In this document: in pieces, positions 1 through 9,982 of the stretch
How the letters are laid out: every line of letters begins with the position of its first letter
How positions within the stretch are numbered: position 1 is the stretch's first letter
Assembly: GCA_024626585.1 (NCBI GenBank)
Contig: JANKJI010000001.1
Location: 193,907,964-193,922,912, forward strand
Direction of reading: 5' to 3'
From: Ginkgo biloba
Taxonomy: Eukaryota > Streptophyta > Ginkgoopsida > Ginkgoales > Ginkgoaceae
Length of the DNA stretch: 14,949 nucleotides
Notes under the pieces: model-generated
Seen by the model: only the letters and a program-made list of their open reading frames with translations
Told to the model about the DNA's origin: nothing
Databases searched by the model: none
Program-made: the position numbers and the translations under genes

Positions 1-680
1 TTCACTTCACACTATCACACACACTTATACCAAAACTATTCCATATGTTTTAGGTGAACTTAAGGAGTATCCAATCACCTCCCAATGAATGGACTAATTT
101 CCTATGTAATTTCATTAGGAAGGGTTAATTCCCATTACACACTTAACTTAGTTGTAGCTATGTTGGGTGTGGTATTTTCCCAATCTATATTTTAGGATGG
201 TAGTGATTATGCATCCTTAATATTTAAACTATAGTTATGTTTACAACTTTATATTACCCATTCATTTGAGGGTGGAATGTTATAAAGTGACAAATCTTAG
301 TATCCAACATAATAAATAGTGAATCCTAAAAAGTGACTTAAAAATTTAGAATCACAGTAAAAAATTATAGATGAAGTAAGTCTAAAATGTGTACATACCC
401 ATATATGAAGAATATCTTAGCAACTTATAGTGTAACAATTAATTTATTACACGGATCTTGGATTTCCATATTTAACAAATGATCAACAACCACAAAAAGA
501 TTATCGTTTCCATGCTTAGTGGTAGTGAAATCATTAATAAAGTCAATGTAAATGTATTTCCATGGATATTAAGTAATGGATAGGGCCATGCATGTTGCTT
601 ACTTTCTATGGCCAATTTAATAATGTAATAATCTATATAATACTTGATATGATTCTCAATATCTCATTTATGACTAATTG
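1..680 (-). pseudogene. Element A integrase with H2C2 zinc finger, broken
   Basis: Integrase inserts retrotransposon cDNA into the host chromosome. On the minus strand, bases 556 to 503 read YIYIDFINDFTTTKHGND, the start of the DDE core including the first catalytic Asp, and this continues as LFVVVDH. Bases 276 to 258 give HPQMNG, matching the HPQTDGQ hallmark, followed by a region like VNRTIVHILRMYNHYHP. The second catalytic region (371 to 342) reads SIIFYCDSKF where the family has SDRDSKF, so the catalytic Asp is replaced by Tyr. In the upstream finger (651 to 625) both Cys positions of the KCxxC half have become Tyr. Several stops and frameshifts follow. The C-terminal end is cut by the window edge. 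The family assignment is firm; the protein cannot be functional. Confidence 0.85.
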
Positions 681-689
681 GAACTACTA

Positions 690-1170
690 TAAATAAAACA
701 TCCACTTTATTTAATGGGTTTGTTTAATATTATATTAAAATGTAGGAATTTAAGAGGTTTTTTATTGAAGTGAATCATATTTTCCTTCCCTAATAGATAA
801 TGACCTCAATACTTTATGACTTATACTATGATATACATATTAAAATTATAGATAGAATAACACTATAATAATACATTAATTCTATCATACTAATATATAA
901 TTGGATGTATTTACCATAAAAGAAAAACTACCAAGGCATACTCAAATGTATATATTTTAATATCAAATTGTATTTGTGAATTTGAAATGGTCTAGAACTA
1001 GTGCATCATAAACTATTTATTTTAGCATCTCAAAATATTTTTATTTCTTTTCTATCCATTCAAACTTAGTCCTTTTATATAAATTCAATAGATTATTAAG
1101 ATCCTAAGTAATATATGAAAATATAATAAATAAATTTATGATAGAAATTTACAAGTATAAGATAATACAT
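690..1170 (-). pseudogene. Element A RNase H and connection region, heavily decayed
   Basis: This stretch lies between the reverse transcriptase and the integrase finger, where Ty3/gypsy elements carry RNase H, which degrades the RNA strand during cDNA synthesis. The clearest signal is at the RT-side end: minus-strand bases about 1080 to 970 read like TKFEWIEKK followed by FEMLK and DALVL, matching the conserved connection segment (KFEWTEECQKAFDELK and APVL in the family). Downstream of this the frame is lost, and I cannot locate the catalytic acidic residues. The position supports the call more than the sequence does. Confidence 0.5.
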
Positions 1171-1935
1171 AACTCAGTAAAATTTCTTAGTGGATTAAAA
1201 TCCATGATTATTTTTATTTCATTAAGATCCACATGGATGCCATGCACATCCACTATATCCAAAGATACATAATCTTATTTATTGTGGAAAAATATTTGAA
1301 AATATTATCTTGTAGCTTATTTTCTCTTAAGTGTTTCCAATATTTATTTTATATATCCCAAGTGTTTATACCATATGTGATTCTAAATAAGAATATCATA
1401 CAAGTAAACTATGATTAATCTATCCACATAAGGCCTTAAACATCATTCAAGAGTCTCATATATGCTTCTAGTGAATTCATGAGACTAAATTCCATGATTA
1501 ACCATTCAAATAAATCCTACTTTATTTAAATTATTCTCTTCTAAGTATCTTCTTTCTTAACTATAACTTGATGATATCAAAACCTAATATATTTTATTGA
1601 AGTGGTTAACACTCTTCAAGTTGTAAAACAAATCATATATATAAGGAAGTCAATAATAGTTCTTTAAAATTACCTAATTAAATGATTTATAATCAATTCA
1701 CATTATCCAACAACCATCCTTTTTATGTAAAAGTATAATTAGGCCACTACATTAAGATGATATTAGAAAAATATGCCCCTTTTTAAGTAATCCTTGTAGT
1801 TACCTCTTAATTTATTTATTAACTATAGTTGATTTCTTATAAATATCATTATTAAAAATAAGTGGCCTTACAACTAGATAAATTAAATATTGCACATGGA
1901 AGTTTGGACATAAATCAAAAGGGTCCATAAAGACA
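1170..1935 (-). pseudogene. Element A reverse transcriptase, broken
   Basis: Reverse transcriptase copies retroelement RNA to DNA. On the minus strand the family's blocks appear in order. A pre-RT segment ends in LLKKGHIF (LLEKGxIR in the family). Bases 1727 to 1698 give HKKDGCWIM, then a stop, then IDYKSFN (KKDGxWRMCVDYRALN). About 1520 to 1436 gives GLFEWLIMEFSLMNS and YMRLLNDV (GLYEWLVMPFGLxNAP). Bases 1406 to 1389 give YLYDIL where the catalytic motif is YLDDIL, so the first Asp of the pair is Tyr. About 1250 to 1180 gives VHGIHVDLNEIKIIMDF, matching the GIxVDPxKIxAIxxWP segment after the thumb. Stops and frame changes separate the blocks. Order and spacing are normal, so this is a complete but dead RT domain. 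Confidence 0.85.
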
Positions 1936-2089
1936 TATTTATAATTTTCTAGCAATGTATTCATTTTCTCTTCTAATTTAAAATGAATAACATATAAAAC
2001 TTTTGAATAAATTAGTTGACCTGAAGTATATTTAGATGGAGGTATTACAATAATAAGAAAAAAAATCTATGTATTATTAATCATAATCT

Positions 2090-2345
2090 TATATTTGGTG
2101 ATTAAATGAGTGTCATGTTGTCCTCTTATAGAATAATTTATTTTATCGCATAAGTGATACTATCCTTGAGTAGGTTGATTCAGTGTGATCTTACTTGATA
2201 ATTTAGATACCATTTACACCTAGAATGATTTCTAAAAATTACATCATATACATACAATAATACACATCAAAAATCATATCATACTTCATAGGATATATTC
2301 TAAATTCTAATTGATAGTGATAAGTAACCTAAAAATTCCCTTCCT
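2090..2345 (-). pseudogene. Element A retropepsin-like protease region, remnant
   Basis: The aspartic protease of LTR elements cleaves the Gag-Pol polyprotein. Between gag and RT, minus-strand bases 2229 to 2209 read IILGVNG, matching the ILGVxWL flap and second-loop motif of plant Ty3/gypsy proteases. It is preceded by FDVYY, like the FYVVD strand. I cannot find the active-site DSG triplet with confidence; it should lie just upstream on the minus strand and is probably mutated. Several stops interrupt the frame. The corresponding stretch of element B (about 8560 to 8800) is similar and equally decayed. The call rests on one motif plus position. Confidence 0.5.
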
Positions 2346-2349
2346 TCTT

Positions 2350-3621
2350 ACAACCACCAAATGTAGTATGGATTTATGTGAGGTAAAATAGAAAAATAAA
2401 TTTGTTTGAATGTATCAATAGAGATTATATTTTTTTCCCTCCAATTATCAAATGTGGTAATAATAAAATTCCTACCAAATATATTTTTTGTGAGGAATAG
2501 CCCATCTCTCTTTGTTTGTATTGTAATAAATCTTAGGTCTTATGGATTAGCCATGGACTCCTCTTAACCTTTACTTGTAAGAAGTGTTTATGTAAGGTTT
2601 ATTTTTTGGTAGAACATTTTTTATTAAATTTAATGGATACCATATTATAATCACACCTCTTACCAATGTATTCATAATTCTTTCATTTTGGCTTCCATAC
2701 TCCTTCTTATTGTCCTAGAGGATTCTGATCAACTTTGCTAGTACGTGTATCTTAAGGTTTAAATTTTTTTTATGTGGGTAGTATCTTTTCTAGATGGTTT
2801 CTTATCCTTGATTAATTTTTAGAATAAATAGTACTTGTATTTTATAAGTGCACCTGGATCAAATTTATCCTTGGACTAACAAACAAAATGGGTAGATTTT
2901 ATTGAATCTTTTCCTTTGATATATTTTTCAATCTCAATTGTAATTTGGAGACCCTCACCATTTATGTTAATTTTAAGGGAGAAAATTTCATCCTATATGT
3001 TTTTATATAGGCCTATTTTTTATTTGATAATCATTCTCTCCTTAGGATCTCAAATGACGAACCAAATTTCCAAGGTATAAAATTTATTATTATACTCTTT
3101 TACTATTTAATATATTATTTTCCTAAGGCATTTCCATTAGATGATATTATTATCTAAATATATAATTAGGTATAATTTATAAATATATATTTAAAATATT
3201 CATAAGATTTTAAATTTTCCTAATTTATCTTATTTTCCCTACTTACAAACTAATTCCCATCAAAATAAATAATTTTGTGAGAATTTTAATTTGGAAAATA
3301 AATTTTTCCTTCATCATCAATGGAGTTAAATAATAAGTAAACCTATAACTATTACATCTAATAATCCAAGGCGTAAACATTAATTTTCTCTTTGAAACAA
3401 AGAATATCTATATTAATTTCAATTTTGAAGGGATTTTTTACTCTAAATGATACATCTAAAGTTTAAACTAGTGAAGGATTTTTCCTTCATAAAATTTGAA
3501 AATGTTGCAAAGATTTATTTATTTTACTTCAATTATTCCTCTTTAACCACTTTTTTTAATACTTTAATACTAGTGTCCCTTGATCTTTACTCTAAAATTA
3601 ATAATTTCCTTCTTACATTAT
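2350..3621 (-). pseudogene. Element A gag, heavily decayed
   Basis: Gag forms the virus-like particle. The region aligns end to end with the better preserved gag of element B. The start corresponds to minus bases near 3621 to 3616, where B has two ATG codons and A has ATA ATG followed by a stop. About 3450 to 3390 reads KNPFKIEINIDILCF, then KINVYALDY, and about 3340 to 3300 gives VYLLFNSIDD, parallel to B's VYFLFNSVDD. Further on, YNNKFYTLEIW resembles the KxxFYPLGY segment of retrotransposon Gag. Many stops are present, more than in B over the same codons. The C-terminal third, where a zinc knuckle would be expected, is not readable. An uninterrupted stretch near 2636 is the position equivalent to the insertion site of element N in B. 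Confidence 0.6.
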
Positions 3622-3757
3622 GGATGAAGCTTTAGTTTTTATTAGTTTAGGTGGTGAATAAAGTGGGGGGTTCTCCAATAAAACTCCCTTCCTCTCATAT
3701 ATAGATCTCATCCACCTTTACATATAATTAAAAAGATGTGAAGATTTCCATAAATGT

Positions 3758-3770
3758 GAATTTGATATCA
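3758..3770 (-). promoter_or_regulatory. Element A primer-binding site (tRNA-iMet type), decayed
   Basis: The minus strand reads TGATATCAAATTC, close to the plant PBS TGGTATCAGAGC complementary to the 3' end of initiator tRNA-Met. Reverse transcription of the element would start here. Element B has the equivalent TATATGAGAGC at the aligned position. A keeps the first half and B keeps the second half, so together they support the assignment. It lies about 137 bases upstream of the gag start, with a non-coding leader between. Confidence 0.6.
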
Positions 3771-3773
3771 AAT

Positions 3774-4760
3774 TGATCTAAAAATATAGATAAATATTTG
3801 GGTAACTAACAAACAATATCAAAATATATTTAGTTAATAGTGCAAAAAAATTAATAGTTTTATATTATAGGTTGAATGATATTTTTTATCATCTCTTTGC
3901 ACATTAATAAACTAAGACATAACACTTGTAAGTGTGTTCGATTACATAAAAATATTTATAAGTATATCATTACATATTGTAATAAAAAATAAGATTTTAT
4001 GTGTGAGAATTAAACAAGTGAGAACCTATGGTAAAACTTTATTAGATGTTGGGTTGTATTGTGTTTAAGGTAGATATGATAACTCTTTTATTTTCTCTTC
4101 CAAACTTGTATACCTACAAAGAAATAGAAGGAAAAATACCCATGAAATTAAAAAAAAAATCCCTTTTAAATAATAATTTATAACTCCCCATATAAAATAT
4201 ATGCAACAAAAAATATTTATAAATATATATTAATTTTATTATTTTTATTTCTCTCTATTTTTTACAATGATTTTATATTTTCCATGTTGTTTATTGACAT
4301 AGTGATATATGATAAGTATTTTAGTAATATAATTATATCCATAGTTCCATTTTTTTAGTTTTTTATATAATTATAAATGTAATATAAATATTTTTAACTT
4401 ATTTGATAACCATTTGATAATTCTTGATAATTTTATCCCAAATTATAGTAGAAAACTTTTATGATGTATAAAAACCACTTAAAATTTTCTAGACTAGGTA
4501 ATAGATAGAATACAATTTGTCCCATTAAATATTATTAAAATATTATAAAATTTAGCAAGTTCTTTGTTGCATATATTTTACACCTTTATATAAATTTTAA
4601 TCCATTTTGACATGATTTAACTCTATTTCATAAACTTGATCAAAGAAGGACAAGAATTCTTAACATTTTATACATTGACACATCTTGAAAATATTTATTG
4701 TAATAAGTGCTTTAATATAGGAACTTCTTATGTCCACTCTTTTTTCACTCCATCTCAATT
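3774..4760 (-). repeat. Element A 5' LTR (right boundary uncertain)
   Basis: On the minus strand the sequence just before the primer-binding site ends in AGATCA, giving the terminal CA expected of an LTR with a 3-base spacer to the PBS. The region has no coding signal and aligns with 13829 to 14949 of element B, for example the block around 4490 to 4620 against 14500 to 14640. The start of the LTR cannot be placed because similarity to B fades near 4760 and no partner 3' LTR is in the window. An LTR would carry the promoter and polyadenylation signals; I could not identify them. Confidence 0.55.
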
Positions 4761-5450
4761 TTAAGTGGGAAAATTGTTAAGAAAATAACTTTTGTAATGG
4801 GGGAGAAGTAACTAATAAGAGAATAAATGGTTCATAGTAGGAATTACAATGAGTAATATATTGCTAAATTATAACCATTATTTTCACATTATAATAACTA
4901 TAAACGCCATGAATAATATTTTCTAGCTACTCTTCATAATTTTGGGGGAAAAGTTATGGATATATTGATGATTTTATCTTTTAATTTTACATCCTTTGAA
5001 GAAGTTATGTTTAAGTCATATTTTCCCATAACATACAACTCGTTACTTCCACTATAAAAATAAAAACATCATATTCATTAAATATCCTAACTAATCAATC
5101 TATCAACATGTCAAAATAAATAAAGAGAAGATATCTTTCAACTAAAATAGAAGTAGGATAAGTCCATGAAAGACTATATTAAATTCTCTAATAAGCTCAT
5201 GGGAATAAATCCAAAATATGGGAATGATAAATCTAATTTGAACATTATCTTCTTAGCAAGTATACAACTTAGTATTTGAGTGTAGTTGAAATTAATTATT
5301 CAAGAGACACAACAACTAATTTTTTAACAAAATATCAAATATCTATATTTATAATATTCAATAGGTTAAAATAAATGGGAAGTAAATAAACTTATACATA
5401 ATATATTTTTAACCTATGGGTTCAAGTTGAAATATACAACTAAATTCTAA
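4761..5450. other. AT-rich interval with no recognised feature
   Basis: No reading frame, RNA gene or clear repeat was found on either strand. It may contain the outer part of the element A LTR and the start of region C. Purine-rich patches such as GTAATGGGGGAGAAG near 4795 could be LTR or polypurine remnants, but nothing supports a firm call. Confidence 0.4.
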
Positions 5451-7640
5451 CATTGTTAATCAAGATAAATTGAATAATCTACTATTTGATGTCAAATAAT
5501 ATGTTTTGTCTTTATTAATATCACAACTTATAAATTTGGATATTAATATTAAGAAACCTAATTTTGTAAATTAAATAGCATTGGATACCTTTTTATCAAA
5601 GTATTAACAAAAGCATATGGTTAATGATTATTTATGTAATATGAATTTAATATGAAAATTATAAAGAAGATCATTTAGAGAAGGATTTATCAATATTAAA
5701 GGAATTAAAAGAAGTAATTAAAATCACATCAATAATAAAGGATATAAAGAACCAAATAAAACAATTAAGTAATTCAAATCATATCATATTCTTACTCTAG
5801 GTATATGTATCAATAAAATGCTTATGGTCTTAGTGATTTATCTTATTATAATCATTGTAGTGATTTTAATAATATGAATTCTTCTAGGCCTCCTTATTGA
5901 GTGTAACCATAATATTACCCTCCTATATAATCGATGATGTAAAATTAACCTCCCCCTTCTTTTTATTATCACCCTTTTAAAGGAAAAATATTTGAATAAC
6001 CTAATAGATAGCATGTCTATGAATAATAGTGCATTTATCTTATATAGTATTTACCTTATCTTATATCACAACCAACCAAGTGATTATAACTTTATTCTCT
6101 TTAAGATGCATTGAAAGTTATATTATTAGTATTTCCAACCCAAGTAGTTCCCAACCCTATAGGATCCACACAATAATAGTATTATATATTTTATAATGAT
6201 ATTAATAGAACTTTAACTTAGAAAAGAATTTTAGTACACATATAAGAATCATAAGATAAAACCATACATGTGAAGAGAGAAATAATTGAAATCATTTGGG
6301 AAAAATATTAAAGGGACTAAATATTAAAAATGTGAAGAGAGAGAGAGAATTAAAATCATTAAGGAAAAAAAGGATATCATTGACCCAACCTTGGATCCTC
6401 CATTTCCAACTCGTCTTCTACATAAGTAGAATCCAATATTCTATTTCCATGAAATTAGAAAATAAAAAGGAAGGAAAATATGAGGATCATTTCAATTAAG
6501 CTAATGATTTGAAAAATATATTTATTTAAAAAGCCCTTTCTCATATTATCATATATGCTCTAATATATGTACAATAAGGTTGAAATATATTTTATAAAGG
6601 ACAAAGTAAGAAAATAAATCTTGTCAAGATCAAGATAGTATAAGCTACATCTACTATTCTCTTTAGGAAATACCTAATGAAAAAAAATATATATAAACAA
6701 AATTCACTTGTGGGAACATCAAGTGGCAACATAAAAATACCAAATATATGAATTGATTTAGAGTATTACACTAATATGATGATAGTAAGACCAGAAAGGA
6801 ATTGTACTTTAGGGAATTTTAAAATACTTATATAATGTTATAGATGACAAATTGATTAATAGTGTAGCTAGAAGGAATTATTATTAATGTTCTAATTTAT
6901 GTAGCTAATTGGGGGTTTCTAATAGATTTTGTGGTCTCAAAATATAAAAAGAGTCTTAAAGGATACCCCATTATGCTCAATAGGATTTATCTTACCACTA
7001 CTAGTGTATTAATAACTTGTTCAAGAAAACAAAATAGTTTGTGTACATGGAAGTAAGTACCAATATTTGACTTTTTTTCAAGTTTCACAACTATTTTATG
7101 CCACTCTTAATAAATAAGTATAATGGCTATAATATTATGAGGATTTGGATGATGATATTAATGGTTATCAATTTCCAACTTATAATTATAACTATGATGA
7201 TGAATAATATATTTATTAGACCATATCATGGATATTTATGAAGAATTCAAATAAGGTGATGAGGATGTTGAACTTTATAAATTATTGTAAGCATATAATT
7301 TACATTCTAACAAGATCTTAAACAATTATTTTATGATATAGAAAGAAAATAAGTATTTCATAGTCCTATATAAATAACACCTTAAAACACTTAATATGGA
7401 ATATAATCAATCTCTGCTAATTAGAAGTCAATTATTACACGAGAAAATAGAGAAGGATTTATAAATATTATAAAATTATAAGAAAATAGTTTATTAGAGT
7501 CAAAATGTCTTCCACTTATCAATGGATTTCATATACATTTCTTATTCTTTTGAAGTTTATGGGGTAGAAGATGACATGAGATCTATATATACAATTTCAA
7601 TGGGTACCAAAGGATAAAACCTAACAGATGACTAAAAAGG
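5450..7640 (+). other. Region C: possible very old plus-strand retroelement gag-protease remnant
   Basis: Several plus-strand patches look like eroded coding sequence rather than random AT-rich DNA. About 5460 to 5560 reads DKLNNLLFDVK and LINLDINIKKPNFVN. About 5670 to 5760 is Lys/Glu-rich (LEKDLSILKELKEV). About 5785 to 5930 is rich in Tyr, Ser and Asn (YSYSRYMYQ, then NAYGLSDLSYYNHCSDFN), ending in SSRPPY. Bases 6296 to 6499 are open for 67 codons and basic. About 7023 to 7065 reads VQENKIVCVHGSKYQY, which resembles the NKxVxVHGEED segment after the protease in some Tat/Ogre-like plant elements. About 7140 to 7210 is acidic and Tyr-rich (EDLDDDINGYQFPTYNYN). It sits between elements A and B in the opposite orientation. 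The protease comparison is from memory and weak. Confidence 0.3.
6268..6371. repeat. Imperfect direct repeat, 62-base spacing, with short GA run
   Basis: ATGTGAAGAGAGA occurs at 6268 and again at 6330. Each copy is followed by a related stretch (AATAATTGAAATCATT against GAGAATTAAAATCATT). The second copy has expanded into a short GA microsatellite. This looks like a local duplication inside region C. Confidence 0.6.
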
Positions 7641-8190
7641 AAAATATCTAATTGATTGGGAGTGGATTAGTTATAGTTATTTTGGATGTATGGTAATATA
7701 TGATCCCACATTATAATATGAAAGTGAGTGTATATCCTTAAGGTTTGTACAATAGTTTTATTCACAACTTTAGATTTCCCATTCATTTAAGGATCTAATT
7801 TTATAGAGTGGTGAATCTTGGTATCCAACATAATCCATGCTAACTTCCAAAAGTGACTTGAAAAATTAGAATCATAATTAAAAATTATAGATGAAATTTT
7901 TTTAAAATCTATACATACTCCTATATGAAGTAGATATGTGAAAATTCTATGGTAGAATTAATTTCTTATATGGAGTTAGGATTACCATATTTAAAAAATA
8001 ATCAACAACCACAAACAAAGTATCATTACCATTCCTAATGGTAGTGAAATATCTACGAAATTCCATGGAAATGGGTTCATAAGACCATTAAGGAATGGAT
8101 AAGTGAATATACATTACTTTATTTTTATGGCCAATTTTAAAATGCAACAAGATATATAAGACTTGGTATGATTTTTAACATCTTACGTTT
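7640..8190 (-). pseudogene. Element B integrase with zinc finger, broken
   Basis: Minus-strand bases about 8060 to 8000 read FVDISLPL, then NGNDTLFVVVDYF, the DDE core start with the first Asp kept. About 7890 to 7840 gives SIIFNYDSNFSSHFWK, where the family has SDRDSKFLSHFWK, so the second catalytic Asp is Asn. This is followed by MLDTKIHHS and, near 7740 to 7690, TIVQTLRIYTHFHI. In the finger (about 8170 to 8138) the pattern is HTKSYISCC: one Cys of the pair is Tyr and the other is kept. Several frameshifts occur. The alignment to element A's integrase is clear, but independent substitutions differ between the two copies. Similarity ends near 7640, before the C-terminal domain is complete. 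Confidence 0.8.
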
Positions 8191-8261
8191 TGTTAGAATA
8201 ATGAAAATATTCATGTAATATTAACAAATTATTTCTTACACTGAAGTGACGAGAAAACATA

Positions 8262-8325
8262 GAGTAGTATGAATCTCATATGAGTATTTACCATGGTTAA
8301 CCCTTGGGTATACATAGGTTACCCA
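8262..8325 (-). other. Element B internal deletion junction (RT and RNase H missing)
   Basis: On the left, B aligns with element A up to about A position 775 (A has TTGAAGTGAATCAT, B has CTGAAGTGACGAG near 8250). On the right it resumes at about A position 1875 (A has CTAGATAAATTAAATA, B has ATAGATAAATTAGAATA near 8320). About 1.1 kb present in A, covering RNase H and nearly all of the reverse transcriptase, is therefore absent from B. The short stretch at the junction matches neither side well and may be filler or simply diverged. Confidence 0.65.
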
Positions 8326-8800
8326 ATAGATAAATTAGAATATCCTTAAATCACAAGGATCCATAAAGACATATTTAAAATTTTCCAACAATTACTTAGG
8401 ACAAATAATAGATGGAACTTGTAAATCAATTATTTGACTTGAAGTGTTTTTATATGGATTCCTTACAATTAGAAGTACAAACATGTGTATATTATTAATC
8501 ATAATCTTATATTAGGTGGGTGAAATGAGTTTTAGATTTTCCTCTTTTGGAAAAAAATTATTTTATGACATAAGTAGTACCATCCTTGAGTAGCTTTATT
8601 TGATGTGATCTTTCTTGGTAGTTTATATATTAGTCAAACCTATAAATATTTGTAAGTAATATGTCACATACACAAAATTGTACCATTATAAAGCACCTCA
8701 TCTTTCATAGGATGTATTATAAATTCTAATCGATATTGATAAGTGACCTCAAATTCCCTTCATTATTAAAACCATTAAATGTAGTATGGATTTAGGTGAG
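8325..8800 (-). pseudogene. Element B protease and pre-RT region, remnant
   Basis: This segment aligns with element A bases about 1875 to 2345. The minus strand reads KYVFMDPCDL near 8350, parallel to KYVFMDPFDL in A, which is the linker before the reverse transcriptase. Upstream, a string like NYQERSH and YSRMVLLM parallels A's DHTESTYSRIVSLM just after the protease flap. The IILGV motif visible in A is degraded here, and no DSG active site can be read. The call rests mainly on alignment to A. Confidence 0.5.
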
Positions 8801-9065
8801 GCATGATAAGAAAATATATTTTTTTGAATATATCCATATAGATTAATTTTTTTGGATCCAATTATCAAATATGATCAAAATAAGCTACTTGCCAACTTTG
8901 ATTTTTTATGGAAATGTCATTCACTCTTTTTATTATAATTGGTTTATATTGTAAGAACCCTTATACCTATGTATTATCCATGACCTCCTTATATTGGCCC
9001 ATTTCTTGTACAGATTGTGTAAGAAAATTTGAATTCTTATCAATGCATCATTATTTGAGTGAGTG
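8800..9065 (-). pseudogene. Element B gag C-terminal part, left of the nested insertion
   Basis: This aligns with element A bases about 2350 to 2636, the gag-protease linker, up to the point where element N interrupts it. The last matching part is CATTATTTGAGTGAGTG against TTATTAAATTTAATGG in A. No domain or zinc knuckle can be read; many stops are present. It is the 3' half of a gag whose 5' half lies at 12691 to 13676. Confidence 0.5.
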
Positions 9066-9070
9066 ACTAC
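9066..9070 (+). repeat. Target-site duplication ACTAC, left copy
   Basis: ACTAC immediately precedes the 5' LTR and is repeated immediately after the 3' LTR at 12686 to 12690. Five bases is the normal duplication for Ty3/gypsy integration. Confidence 0.85.
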
Positions 9071-9968
9071 TGATGTGACATCCTAACTAGGAGGGAGCAA
9101 GCAAGTGGTTCTATGGAGTTAAGCTCATTAAGGGGCTATGACCAAAGGGAACCAATGAATATTTTTTACTATTTATGTATTTCTCTTCCTAGATCATATA
9201 TATCTCTTGTTACTTTATTAATCATGATATAATAAAGTATCTTTATATATTTATATATAGTCTTTTATTAGATATTAACTAAAGCATGTGAAGTAGTTAG
9301 AGGTTGAATGGAATATTGTATAAAATATTTTCCAATGGAATATACTAAATGTAACCTAAGGATCCTATTATAAAATGACCTTGGGTATTATCCTCATGCA
9401 CATGCTTCTTGGCTTCTTGTAATTCTTTGTAAATTTGCAAGTGGAATAGAGAGACTTTGGTTTATTGTCCAAAGCTTATGTGAATGAATTATTATCTTCT
9501 TGGATTATAGTTTGATGGTGATAGATATTAGAGTGAAAATATCATTTGATGCATATATTATCATAGGATATCTTGCAAGGTGATTTGGCAGGTTTACAAG
9601 GTAGGTAAGGAACATTATTGGGCTTTATACGAAGTGTGCACAATGTCAGAATGAAAAAATATGGTCACGACTGAGTTCATGTGAGTTATAGAAAGTACCA
9701 TGATAGTTCATTTCATTTCCATAGTACCATGGATCCATGTGCCCCAAGAGTGCAGAAAAGAATGGTATCCTATTGATATTCATGCAAATACACGATATTA
9801 GAGAAATTTGATAGATAACAAGTCATGCAAACCATACAAAGTGACTAGATATACTTATTCCAAAATCCAAATAATATAGATGTTTGAGAGAGATTATTAT
9901 CCCCTTGAATTTTCTATCACGCTATTGCATACTTGTGAAAATGATCCAATCACTAAGAAGGTACATCA
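9071..9968 (+). repeat. Element N 5' LTR, complete
   Basis: It starts with TGATGTGACA and ends with GTACATCA, giving a 6-base terminal inverted repeat (TGATGT/ACATCA), and is preceded by the target duplication. Bases 9450 to 9968 align with the truncated 3' LTR at about 12161 to 12685. For example, TTTGGTTTATTGTCCAAA starts both aligned blocks. A TATA-like run (TTTATATATTTATATATAG, 9242 to 9260) lies in the part expected to be U3 and is the best promoter candidate, but in such AT-rich DNA it is weak evidence. No open reading frame is present. Confidence 0.88.
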
Positions 9969-9970
9969 TT

Positions 9971-9982
9971 TGGTATTAGAGC
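9971..9982 (+). promoter_or_regulatory. Element N primer-binding site, tRNA-iMet type
   Basis: TGGTATTAGAGC begins two bases after the LTR end and differs at one base (C to T) from TGGTATCAGAGC, the site complementary to plant initiator tRNA-Met that primes minus-strand cDNA synthesis. It fixes the element's orientation and the LTR boundary. Confidence 0.88.

Larger units (their letters stand above)
1..4760 (-). mobile_element. Element A: decayed Ty3/gypsy LTR retrotransposon, minus strand
   Basis: Reading the minus strand from about 4760 towards 1 gives, in order, a probable LTR, a tRNA-Met primer-binding site, gag, protease, reverse transcriptase, RNase H, an H2C2 finger and integrase. This gag-PR-RT-RH-INT order is that of Ty3/gypsy (Metaviridae) and not of Ty1/copia, where integrase precedes reverse transcriptase. 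All coding parts are broken by stops and frameshifts. The 3' end of the integrase and the 3' LTR lie beyond the left edge. The right boundary is set only by where similarity to element B fades, so it is approximate. A and B share similarity over nearly their whole length in the same orientation. Confidence 0.85.

Noticed and set aside
1233-1418. Plus-strand frame of 61 codons
   Set aside because: It overlaps the YLDD block of the element A reverse transcriptase on the other strand; hydrophobic AT-rich chance frame.
3447-3635. Plus-strand frame of 62 codons
   Set aside because: Antisense to the element A gag N-terminus, with no recognisable features.
1-4760. Endogenous pararetrovirus (Caulimoviridae) as the source of the minus-strand RT
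   Set aside because: An integrase core and H2C2 finger lie downstream of the RT, and an LTR with PBS precedes gag. Pararetroviruses lack integrase and LTRs.
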